The notes under the pieces are model-generated. The model ran no database searches. It was not told where the DNA came from and saw only the letters and a program-made list of their open reading frames with translations. 64,000 bases of DNA. Origin: Brachionus plicatilis (Eukaryota; Rotifera; Eurotatoria; Ploima; Brachionidae). Where the stretch lies: contig QEOQ01000658.1 of assembly GCA_010279815.1 (NCBI GenBank), forward strand, positions 356,124 to 420,123. The letters are read 5' to 3'. This document shows, one piece after another, positions 11,667-21,114 of this stretch; positions within the stretch are counted from its first letter, which is position 1; each line of letters starts with the position of its first letter. The position numbers and the translations under genes were made by a program.

Positions 11667-12499
11667 TTAATTCATTGCCGTGATAAAGATATTTAAAATG
11701 CACAAAACAAAAAGCAAAATCATTGATAAATTGTTCAAAAAATCAAGCTTTCGTTGCTTGTATTCATCGTTGAAGTTTAATTTGGCTGAATAGAGGAGTA
11801 GGAGTCCAATTAATGATGACAAAAAAATAGAAGTAGTTCCTAGTGTTATTTGGACAGAGTAAAACTGATAGAATAGAGTTTTACCATGCTTAAAAACGTG
11901 CTTTATTTGGATACTATTCGACATAATGATAATAATTAAACACAGAATTGTTGCTAGACTTTTTTTTATAGTAAAGACATTTGCATCTACAGTTCCAATT
12001 GGTGATTTCTGAAGTTAAAATTTTTTAAATTTAGTACTAATTAATAAAATAAAGCTATTTACCTTTCTGTCCTGAGGTATTAGTGCATCTGGTGTTTTAA
12101 AGATGCCCTTCAAAAATCGCTTTTCGTCCTTTTTAAAAACTCCTTTTTCTACATCAACATTCTTAATAAAAATTTTACTTTATAATTTAGTATTCCTTGA
12201 AAAATAACTGTGTGTCTAATGTGAAAATATTATTTAAGAAATTATCCAAAAAATTTTGTCAATAATATTCTTATAACATGAAAATTTTAAAAATATAATT
12301 TTTTCCCAAAAAATTATGCTGACCAAGAATCTTTTTTAAATTTAACTAAAAATTAAATTCGGAAAAAAATGCTCACCCTTTGACTTTCTAGTTTGACTGT
12401 CATATTTTTGCAATAATTGCATTTTGATGTAACTACATTTGAATCGTTTTGACCAATATTGCTCGAGACAGGAGCATTTGATGATGATTCTTTGGACAT
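11667..12499 (-). CDS. NINJ: Ninjurin-family membrane protein
   Basis: Three exons join in frame: 12499-12377, 12161-12063 and 12008-11667, each with GT-AG borders, giving about 187 residues. Residues 1-74 form a variable, polar N-terminus. From about residue 75 the protein reads ANVFTIKKSLATILCLIIII, then a hydrophobic stretch, a polar loop, and the family signature KLDFLNNL before a second helix ending NIFITAMN. Ninjurins are small plasma-membrane proteins with two hydrophobic helices; they act in adhesion and, in vertebrate NINJ1, oligomerise to rupture the membrane in lytic death. The length slightly exceeds vertebrate NINJ1. A duplicate of exon 1 lies 3' of the gene. The start ATG is the first in the exon 1 frame. 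Confidence 0.9.
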
Positions 12500-13541
12500 T
12501 TCAAATTAAAATCTAATGGAGAATTTCGAGGAAATATTTAGGAAAATAAAAAAAAAGTTAAGCCGTAAAAATAAAGAGCGTTTAATACTATTTGATAAGT
12601 TACATAATCGCTTTTAATACCATGCTCATCAATGTAATAAATCTTTTGAAATAAAATATTTCATACCAGTAGATTTATTTTATGTTTTATATGATTAAGG
12701 CAGGTAAATTGTTTATCAGTTGCAACTAGATTAAATCAAAATTTTCTAATTGAAATGTTAGAATAATAAAGTTTTAATTTTAATTTTTATTTTATTAAAT
12801 AGATGCATTCTTCTAAGGCTTTGAAGAAAAAATTTCCAAAAATGAGATAATCAACATTTCGACTCCCGGGAACCACACACAAATATCAGACTAATGAAAA
12901 AAAACAACAAAACTTAAAAACGAAAGGGTTTTTTTGATTGTTTAATAGTATAAAATTTTATTAATTGTTATTTTTTCCTTTTTTACTTTAACTTAACTAA
13001 CAAAAAAAAGTTGAATGATATTAAATGATTTTATCCTAAACTATTTTCTCTAAAGTTCAATAACAAATAGATGATGATATTCTTTGATCTAATAAATACA
13101 AACAACCACATTGAAATAATTACTCGATATTTGTAAGTTCTCTAATATCCAAAACCTTATTTGAAAAATCATTACGGATTACAAAAAACTGTAATCAGCA
13201 TGTACTGACTTAAACCTACAGCTTGAAGCAAAAATCATTTAAATAAATTTCTTAGCGAAAGGTTTGATTGTGTAACACCTTGATGACTGACATAATTCAA
13301 TGAACTTTTCACTAATTATAACTTAATGTTTTTTTTAAAGTTTTTAACGCAATAAGGCTGAATAAAGAGCTTTTTCAAATTTACATTCACATAATTCCAA
13401 ATGATGATGATAAAAATAAATTTGAATTTCGAGTTAAAATCTTATCTAAGAAAAATTGACAAAGATAGAAGTTTTTCTTTGATTTTCCTATTTTCTATCT
13501 TCATAAAAAAATATATCTATTAAAATAATTTTCATTTAACA
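12500..13541. other. Divergent intergenic region
   Basis: This separates the divergently transcribed ninjurin and coiled-coil genes and should hold both promoters. I see no clear TATA box, repeat or extra exon. Confidence 0.5.
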
Positions 13542-14605
13542 ATGCTAACAAGATTCAAAAAAAAACTAGCCGAAATAAAAACTGATTTAAATCACAAGTA
13601 CAAGAAAATTTATTTTTTAGAATTTTAAGCATTTAAGTTTAGAATTGATCAATTCGAAGTTGACAAAAACTATGTTTTGCATAAAACACAGAGGCAAATT
13701 CAATTTTCGCTAACCAATTCGGGTATTAATTATTTGAAAAAGTAATTCTTGCAGAAAATCTTGGCCAAAACTTAAATTTATTTATTTTAAAGGAAAGATC
13801 AAACAATAAAAGAAATTCAAGAAACTTCAAGAGGAATAGAAAATGATTCGCAAGTAAATCGGATTAAATGAAATTTAAAAAAAATGAGTAATGAGTTGAA
13901 TAGATTTTTGAGAAGCAAGTAAAAGAAGTAGCTTTGGTTCACACTACCAATTTATTTTACACATTTCGAACACTTGAAAAAGAATTACAACTAGTTGTTA
14001 AATCAATCGAATATACAAAAAATGCAATTGAACGCATACAAAATTTTTGCTTTAAATTGAACCATGATTTAATGGCACTAGAGGATATTTATTCTGAACT
14101 GGAAAACGGAAAGCAAATTGAAAAAAGCAAGGGTATTCTTTTTTGAAATTTTATTATTTTTTTTAAGAAAAATATTTCATTTAAACTAATAATGGATTAT
14201 TACTTTTGTAATGATTATTTATTCGTTCAAAAAAGCAATTTTTTGATGATGAAAAAAGAAATGAAAATTGAAATGTTTAAATAAAATAAGGGATCGATTA
14301 AAAATTTTGCAAAAATTAGAAAATTATTATAATTCTTAGGAAAAATAAATAACATTTTTAAATTTTTTGAATTGTTGATAAACTCTATTCTCAATCTATT
14401 TTTTAATATCTTACTTATAAAGTTTTATCAAACATTTTATTTTACATTTTGTTTTAGAAGATAAACACGAGAGAGATTTCGATGAAAATGCTCTAAGTAA
14501 TGATGATAAAATAGGTAATATTGAATTTTAGATAGAAATTTTTTTAATCATTTTATTTTAGAATTAAATGATAAGTCGTTGAAGCTAGTATTTAAAGATG
14601 AATAG
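13542..14605 (+). CDS. Small coiled-coil protein, unidentified, five exons
   Basis: Five exons join without frame conflict: 13542-13597, 13793-13853, 13904 (or 13913)-14132, 14458-14514 and 14562-14605, about 148 residues. All introns have GT-AG borders and the phases (2, 0, 1, 1) agree. The protein is charged. A helical segment at about residues 55-110 has regularly spaced Leu, Ile and Phe (LEKELQLVVKSIEYTKNAIE), suggesting a coiled coil. The C-terminus is acidic. There is no signal peptide or membrane segment. Size and helical content recall subunits of BLOC/BORC-type complexes, but no signature lets me assign one. It ends 205 bp from the end of the converging CIBAR1-like gene. Confidence 0.65.
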
Positions 14606-14810
14606 CATTTGTGTTGTATATTTTTGTTTATTAAATTTAAATTTTTTATTTTGAAAAATTGTGTCATTTTTTTTATTTAAGAAACAAATAAACTGTTTAA
14701 AATAAAAATGTCATGCACATGAAAAAAATAAAAAATATTTCAATTTTAAAAATTTTATTCTAAAATTTGTAAATAAAAAAACAAGTGCTTTAAAATTCAA
14801 AATATTTAAT

Positions 14811-16069
14811 TTACTCTGCATCCGAATCATCGGTTACATCTTTAACATCATAATCTTCATAATCTTCATCTTCTTCTTCATCATAATTGTTCGTGTTTCT
14901 TTTTTTGTTTTCATTCAAATTGGGCGCTGAAGAATGTGCCTTTGAGTTCCTTTGTTTCTGATTTAAATTAGATGTAGAGGCCATGTTTCGTCTTGGCTCA
15001 TTAGATTTTGATCTGCTTTGGTCCAAGTTGTTTCTAGACCTGCCTGGAGTGCTTGGCATAGATCCGGCAGAAAATAGATCATCATTCGAATGTTTCTGTC
15101 TATTCGATTCATTTAAACTCTTATTTGAACTATATTGTAAATTACTGATAGTAGACTGAGTGAAATTGTTTCTGAACTCTTCTAAATCACTCTCTGTGTC
15201 TATTTCCAGCAAATAGTTATATGAAGTGGTCAACATTTCCAAGGCTTTGGCGTGGAATATTATTTGGATGTGAGTGAAATCTTTTAAAATATTTTTCATA
15301 TCGTTTAGTTTTTTTTGTTCCAATTTATCAATGACATCAGCCAAGATTTTGTCCTGAGTTGCAACCCTTTCAGCGGCATTTTCAGCAGTAGCTTGAGCCT
15401 GTGCCTAAAATAACAATTTTTGAATAAGTAAATTTGTTCTCTTAGTGATTTCTTACTATATTTCTTCCATCATCTGGTTGTCTTTGCATTAATTGATTTA
15501 ATTTTTGCTGCTTTTTCTTCTCTGCGTCTCTGATTCTGATGGTGGATTTAATTTCTTTCTGGAAATATTATTTTAAAAATTGAACTTGGAATGTGGTTTT
15601 TGGCTATCTTACTTTAGTCGATTTAAGGTACTCTTGATATTTGCTAATTGGTTGAATTATCTTTTTTTCGACTCTTTCAATCTTTGGAATTTATTTTTTT
15701 TAAATGGTTCTTTAATCTAGATTTGATTTTGCTTACCATGGCATGTCGATAATCTTCCAGAGCAGATAAATAACTGCTATAGTTAACAAGACCCCTCTTT
15801 GAACTCGAATTTATTTGCTCCTTTCCAGAATATTCATTAATGACATTGACCAAATGATCAGATGTGTCTCTTAGACGAGCATTTTTACGTGCTATTTTAC
15901 CAAAATTTTCACACAAATTTCCCATGCATGTCTCCAAAAGGTTGATTCTCTGCGTCAAAATTTTAGATTGTGACTCACTGTCAAAAGAAAATCATCTATA
16001 CCATGTTTTGGAATAAATAAATAAGAAAGCTTACTGATGAATTGTACCACTTAGGTTGATGTTAGCCAT
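14811..16069 (-). CDS. CIBAR1: CIBAR1/FAM92-like BAR-domain protein
   Basis: Five exons join in frame: 16069-16035, 15977-15737, 15681-15613, 15558-15457 and 15404-14811, giving 346 residues. The protein follows the FAM92 BAR layout: N-terminal NLCENFGKIARKNARLRD and ALEDYRHAMV, then IERVEKKIIQPISKY, then a basic coiled coil, then DKLEQKKLNDMKNILKDF and FHAKALEML. These align with the human protein as I know it. Family members bind curved membranes at the ciliary base with CBY1 and have a mitochondrial cristae role. After about residue 215 comes a Ser/Asn-rich disordered tail ending in an acidic run (DEEEDEDYEDYD), longer than in human CIBAR1 (289 residues). The first exon is only 35 nt. Confidence 0.9.
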
Positions 16070-16594
16070 TGACTTATCTTTTATCTAGAATCTAAAATTT
16101 TTTACTAAGATTGTAAACTGTATTTTGGCATTGAAATTTTTAAATATTCACATATGAAATAAAGCCAAAGAATTAATATGTTGCTAAGAAACATGATATT
16201 TACCTAGTTTTAAAATTTTGTCTTGATGCTCAAAACAAAATATGAGACTTCTTTAAATATCTTATTTTTTAATCGAATTTTCTATTTAAATTGTAATTAA
16301 AATATATTAAAGAACTAGAAATTTTTAACTAATTTAGAATAAAAAAATCTTCAGATGGCAATATTTCTGCTAATTTTTTTTTGTTAATTTAGAACGTGAT
16401 TCTAGGGTGTACCTTATATTACAAATTATTGATTGTGTAAAAAAAATCTACAAAATCAGCATAACGGCTGATGCATAAGTAAATGGAAAAAAGTTTAGTT
16501 AACTTGCCCGATCATGCAAATGATCAGGTGATCCTCTATATATATATTTATAAACTACTAAACATTAGCTATTAAACATAAAAAAAAATTTTTA

Positions 16595-16768
16595 ATGGGA
16601 CTTTCTGTGTCTGAACGAGAGGCTTTTCGAAAAGCAGTCAAAAATATGATTTCACAAATGACAAAATCCAATCTTGTGGAGCATTGTGAAATTTCGTACA
16701 AAACTTCCAATACAAAAATAATAAAATTTTATAACTTTTGTTCTAAGTGTCAAAAACTTGTTCTGTAA
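16595..16768 (+). pseudogene. Possible transposase N-terminal fragment
   Basis: The first 34 codons (MGLSVSEREAFRKAVKNMI...) look like a helical N-terminal region. From about 16690 the frame runs into the nested foldback repeat and then stops. Its position inside the TA-flanked element suggests the start of a truncated transposase. No DDE motif is present. Confidence 0.35.
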
Positions 16769-16937
16769 ATGAAACAAAGTGAAACAAATGTTGCTTCACC
16801 TTCTGCGGAAGTCTGCAAAATCTGTGCAAATTAATTCCGTTTTATTTTTAAATATTTTAAATTGAGTGCAATTTTGCAAAATTCGCACAGATTTGTTTCA
16901 CTTTGTTTCATTTACAGAATCAAGTCACGATGAAGTT
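16683..16937. repeat. Nested foldback MITE (CTTGTTCTGTAAATG family)
   Basis: The inner arms CTGTAAATGAAACAAAGTG and the complement CACTTTGTTTCATTTACAG fold around a centre containing GTCTGCAAAAT and ATTTTGCAAAATTC. The element at 29368-29700 is a fuller copy with the same outer words (TTCCAATACAAAA, TATAACTTTTGTTCTAA). Here the right arm lacks its outer part. Confidence 0.65.
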
Positions 16938-17079
16938 TTTTCATTATTTAAAAATCATGATTCTAACTATTAAAAAATAATTTCTTTAAGACATAAATAA
17001 AAACAGAAGTTAATATCATTTTTATTTTTTGAGATATTAACTTTAAATTTTTGTCCATTTACTTATGCATCACCCGCTA

Positions 17080-18096
17080 TTGAGTAAAAAACAATAACAG
17101 AACAAAAATTATCATTCATCATTCATCATGCCGTGAACATTGCCTATAGTTATCATAATATTTTTAAAGATCAAATCAAAAGTTACCTGATTCGTATTAC
17201 TATTGTATTCAAAGATAAATGAATATTCGATCAAGCATTTAATTTAATGGTGATTTTAAAATTTTGAATCACAGGCTGAATTAGTCTAATATTCGCTTGT
17301 TTTCAAAAGAGAATTATCAAGTGTTTTGCTCAGTTTGTTCATAAGATTTTTAATTAAAAACTTCTCAAAAATCACTGAGTATAATCTAAGAAATTAAAAA
17401 AGTATCTTTTTCTCTCTAAAGGCAAGTTCAATCATTATAATAAAAATCATTTGATCATTTTTATTCCAAGTACATAAATCTATTCCCTCTAGATGATCTT
17501 CAGTTTGATTTTTAACCTTTTTAAAGCCAAGAATTAAAATTAGCATTTATTTAACTTTTAAATTGTATACAATATTTTGCAACTTTGATATTATTTTAAA
17601 AAAATTAATTTTTAAATTTTTTTTCATATCAGTGGGCTCAATCTTAAGTTTTAATTGTGCTTAAACCTTTTTCTATTTTAAATGATGAGTTTATTTAAGC
17701 ATAACTGATTTAATTATTGAACTATTTTATTTTTAATATTTGTAATTACTCATGAATTTTATCAGAGTTCAGTTTTTTTTTTTAGGTTTCAACAAAAGTG
17801 GTTATTTTTAAAGGATCGATACTTTTTTGGTAAACAGAAATTAAAAGAAATCAGAAAAAATGAGTCAGCAAAAAAATTACGGAGTGTCTATTGTAACACA
17901 GTGTATCAATAAAATAATTTATTGTAACACTATACAGGTATTTATGGAAACAATAATAAAGTTAAAATAAAAAAATACAAAATATTTTATTTAAGTCCGA
18001 ATAAAAAAAAACAAAAATCTAAATCATTAAATTATAATTTGGAATAATGAAATTAAAATTTGGACCTAGTTCGTTTACCAATCGTACTGAATTCAT
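17080..18096. other. AT-rich intergenic DNA
   Basis: No gene or clear repeat. A short TTGTAACAC(T/A) repetition occurs at 17893-17935. Confidence 0.5.
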
Positions 18097-18279
18097 CTAA
18101 ACCTCTTTTTGGTTAATTGATATTAAAAATCCTAATTTTTTTTTACTTTTTTTGGGCCTACCGATACGATTGACAACTTTATTCACTTTTATTTCCGGCG
18201 AGAAATCGAACTCGGTTTGGTCAACTAAAGTGTTTCCTTCAAATAAGGTTTTCTCGCTCGATTTTTCTAAATCTTGCAT
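18097..18279 (-). CDS. Short unidentified frame with a GRPKKSKKK tail
   Basis: A 60-codon minus-strand frame with an acidic middle and a basic GRPKKSKKK motif near the end. It resembles the tail at 10599-10748. No domain is recognised. It may be the last exon of a transposon-derived protein; real coding status is uncertain. Confidence 0.25.
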   Translation of the reverse strand: MQDLEKSSEKTLFEGNTLVDQTEFDFSPEIKVNKVVNRIGRPKKSKKKLGFLISINQKEV

Positions 18280-18404
18280 TAAATTACGTCTATAGCTAAT
18301 TATATTTGAAAATGGCGAGTCATCAAGCTTTGAGTTGTTGGAACAAAATTTTGTTTACTCCAACTTTCCAAATGTTCTTGTAGTTCCTCAAACGAAACGA
18401 ATTT

Positions 18405-18690
18405 TCGATCGAAGAACTGGTTTTGTGAAGTTCAGTACAAAAGGAACAGAACAAAGTGTAAAAAAATTTAATAACTTTTTTTCTAAAAGTTTAAAATTTA
18501 TTCTGCGAAAATTTGCATCAAATATTAAAGTCTGCTAATGATGTGCAAAAACTTGGCAAAATGCACTACGCTCGATTATATTGAAATTTAATTTCTGCTC
18601 AACTCTGCAAATTTAGCAGACCTTGACATTTGATGCAACTTTGAATGTTGTACTATGTTGCATTTTATACAGAATTAAGTTTAAACCTTT
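18405..18690. repeat. Degraded TA-MITE related to 46704-47042
   Basis: The left part (TGGTTTTGTGAAGTTCAGTA, then AAAAGGAACAGAACAAA) matches the left arm of the 46704-47042 element, including the following AATAACTTTTTTTCT. The middle has GCAAATTTAGCAG palindrome words. The right end is eroded. Confidence 0.5.
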
Positions 18691-18775
18691 AGAAAAAATT
18701 TTATTCAATTTTTTTACTTTTTTTTCTTTTTATTATTTTGTTCTGAATATCTATAGAGCATGCTGTGTAAATTAA

Positions 18776-18880
18776 GAATGTTTTAGCATGGGTGAGATGG
18801 TGTTTAATGCCTGCGTCATATTTGTGTTTCGGATTCTGAGGCTGCAATATCGAACGAGGGAATACGATAATACAAAAAGT
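18776..18880 (-). pseudogene. Repeat-derived coding relic, copy 2 (LVRYCSL family)
   Basis: The minus strand reads SLVRYCSLRIRNTN followed by TISPMLKHS and a stop. It is clearly related to the + strand frame at 54546-54640 (TLVRYCSLINLNTA...PMLKQS). Two diverged copies imply a mobile element protein, but I do not recognise the family. Confidence 0.45.
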
Positions 18881-18947
18881 TGACCACTAGTCGATATTAA
18901 GGTTATTGCAAAAATCAATATATTCATCTATCCTAATCAGTTAGATT

Positions 18948-19045
18948 CAGAGTTGTATAAAAGTCACAATTCAAGTGCAAGTTAGGACTTTGACTTGTTT
19001 CGAGAATTTTTAAAAAAACAAGTCAAGATTTTTACTTATTTTAAG
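18948..19045 (+). repeat. hAT-family MITE fragment
   Basis: Starts CAGAGTTGTATAAAAGTC and continues with AAGTC words, like the 9371-9612 family. The right end is missing. Confidence 0.55.
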
Positions 19046-19162
19046 AAAAGATTTAAAATTTATAAAAAAAAATAAGTATTGAATTTCTTTTATTCAGGAA
19101 AAAATAAAAATTATTTGTTTAAATATCTTTTTCAATATGAATATTGAAACATGATTTTTTAA

Positions 19163-19774
19163 CACTAGAAGCACCAAAACGAGTCATTTGACTCGTTTTG
19201 GAAATAAACGGAAATTATCAACTGAACTTTTGAAAAATTATTTATTATAAAATATAAATTAATTAGTAAAAAATACAAATTTAATCAAATTTAAGTCTTT
19301 TGAAAAAAAAAATACCTAAGACCCTTCACATTCCTTACAAATACACTCATTTTCTTTAGTACAAAAACCACACACTGCTTTTTTACATTTGGAACACACA
19401 TTTTTTGCTTTATAATTATTTCATAAACGAACCTGGCAAGATACTCGCTTAGGGGATAAATTTTCTTGATTATCCTGACTCAATACTCTTTTACGGGCCA
19501 TATTCATGATTACAATTTATAAATTTAATTCAAAATTAATTAATTCAATGCAAAATATTAAAACGAGTCATTTGACTCGTTTGGTGCTTCAAGTAGTGTG
19601 TGCTTGATTATGAGCAAAAACATAGTCTTTGACATAATCTCTCATTAATTTTACAAAATTTAATGCTTTTTTATGCTGAAAAATAAATTTCGTGTTCATA
19701 TCATATAAAATAATTTAGATATTAGTGATTAAAAATCCAAAAAGAATCATTTTGACTCGTTGGTGCTTCTAGTG
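19163..19774. mobile_element. piggyBac-type transposon relic, TTAA target
   Basis: The ends are CACTAGAAGCACC and GGTGCTTCTAGTG, exact inverted repeats, flanked by TTAA at 19159-19162 and 19775-19778. TTAA duplication and a CACTAGA-type end are hallmarks of piggyBac. Just inside the left end is the palindrome ACGAGTCATTTGACTCGT, repeated near 19563-19580 and, in part, at the right end. The interior keeps only the transposase C-terminus. Confidence 0.9.
19316..19507 (-). pseudogene. piggyBac transposase C-terminal cysteine-rich domain
   Basis: The minus strand gives 64 codons from an ATG at 19507. After a basic SPKRV segment and one in-frame TGA comes CSKCKKAVCGFC, then CICKECEG and the stop. 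This C-x2-C...C-x2-C...C-x-C-x2-C pattern is the zinc-binding domain at the end of piggyBac transposases, which recognises the terminal repeats. The RNase H-like catalytic part is deleted, so the copy cannot move itself. Confidence 0.75.
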
Positions 19775-19779
19775 TTAAA

Positions 19780-20372
19780 CAATTCACATAATTGTCATAT
19801 TCCTTTTAAGTGAATTTATTAATAAAAAACAAAAAATTAGCGCTGAAAGATATTTTTGAAATAAATTAAACACGATAAAAAATATAAAAAAATTTAAGAC
19901 TTGTAATTTTCATATTTATTTTTTAAATTTTTAAAATCATTGTTGGCATAAGATCGATTTAATGACTAAAATTATGATTACCTTGACACGTGACACACAT
20001 TTATGCAATTAACATAAAGCAAAGGTTAATCCATCAAATGAAAAAATTTGGCCTTGGTCGAGTATATCAAAATTAATTAATTTTTTTCTTTTATCTCTAC
20101 ATTTTAATTTTAGTAATCTTTAATCCGAGTACATGAACAGACACACATGTATGAGACTTTATATTTAAAAATTAGTTAACAAATTTTCTTTTCTTTTAAT
20201 TTTTTTAATTTGCCATTTCAAGCAAGGACTTGAAAGGAAGGACTAAATTCCATTCCAAATTATATTGTTAGCGGCGTATCACAGTAGTGAGAAGCTGGAA
20301 TTCTACACAGTCTCTCTGGAGAAAATAATAATTAAAAGTCCTTGGTTTAAGTGTTAGTAACTTAATTGTTGC
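19780..20372. other. AT-rich intergenic DNA
   Basis: No gene recognised. Confidence 0.5.
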
Positions 20373-20525
20373 TAGTAGTAGTAGTAGTAGTAGTAATAGA
20401 TGGCTGGGCAGCTTCTGCCTAGTGTTGCACTTTACAGCCCTGAAACTAATAAATAATAAATAATTATAACCACTTGTCCAATCTTGCTTTAAAAACGTTT
20501 AAGCTTCGTGATTCAACTATCATCC
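20373..20525 (-). mobile_element. 3' end of a LINE with (TAC)n tail
   Basis: The minus strand reads IVESRSLNVFKARLDKWL and a stop (20520-20464), the typical last residues of a LINE reverse-transcriptase polyprotein. It is followed by a short 3' UTR with a hairpin (GGGCTGTAAAGTGCAAC...GCAGAAGCTGCCC) and a (TAC)7-8 tail, seen on + as (AGT)n at about 20374-20395. Microsatellite tails are known at CR1/L2-type LINE 3' ends. Upstream sequence is frameshifted. Confidence 0.7.
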
Positions 20526-20907
20526 TTGGTAGTAGTTGTTACTTCATTAATAAAATAAAATAAAATACAAATTGTTGCTAAGCCTAATTTGTAACTGATA
20601 AGAAATACTCTTCGTAAAAATAGACCAAGACTTTTAGATAAATGTATGTGTATTCTTAAACTTAAATTTCGCATAAGACATCTCAATAAATTGTTCAAAC
20701 AGCGCTTTTCACTCTTTTATTATGAGCACCAACAAGTCGTTGACCGCACGTCAACAATATTTAAATAAAAAAAATATTAAATGAATAGAATTAAAAGAAA
20801 TAGTGAACCAAAGTTTATTATTAACAATTAGAATAAATAAAAGCATCTAAATCGTAAATGTAAAATTAAATTAAAATAAAATCAAAAGCAAAAAATAGTT
20901 ATTAGTT

Positions 20908-21114
20908 TCACTTAGTTGATGATTTAGCTTGTAGAAGATGAGCTTGAAGGGAATGGACATTGGAAGAAAACGATGATTTAATATAATCCATAAGCGTGAA
21001 TGCTCTAGTCAATAAATTTAATTTTCTAATTGACTTGAATACATTCACACTGATAGTTATATTGGTTGGATTGACGCTTGAATTTGCTGAACTGATGATT
21101 TGAATTTTTGTGAC
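20908..21114 (-). CDS. Unidentified open exon-like segment, no start codon
   Basis: One minus-strand frame is open for 68 codons to a stop at 20908-20910. It has no start ATG at its head and reads VTKIQIISSANSSVNPTNIT... ending LQAHLLQAKSSTK. Composition is balanced and Ser/Asn-rich. A possible acceptor (CATCAG) lies within the first codons, and a TATAAATAG box lies about 50 bp upstream. It could be a last exon or a transposon relic. No homology is recognised. Confidence 0.3.
   Translation of the reverse strand, partial: VTKIQIISSANSSVNPTNITISVNVFKSIRKLNLLTRAFTLMDYIKSSFSSNVHSLQAHLLQAKSSTK

Larger units (their letters stand above)
16464..17077. mobile_element. Tc1/mariner-like element, TA-flanked, non-autonomous
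   Basis: The ends ACGGCTGATGCATAAG... and, reversed, GCGGGTGATGCATAAG... share GATGCATAAGTAAATGGA as inverted repeats. TA dinucleotides flank both ends (16462-16463 and 17078-17079). Inside is a 58-codon frame at 16595-16768 and a nested foldback repeat. TA targets and short TIRs point to the Tc1/mariner superfamily. Confidence 0.7.

Noticed and set aside
20374..20395. (AGT)n microsatellite as an independent feature
   Set aside because: It directly follows a LINE stop codon and 3' UTR hairpin on the minus strand, so it is better explained as the LINE tail.
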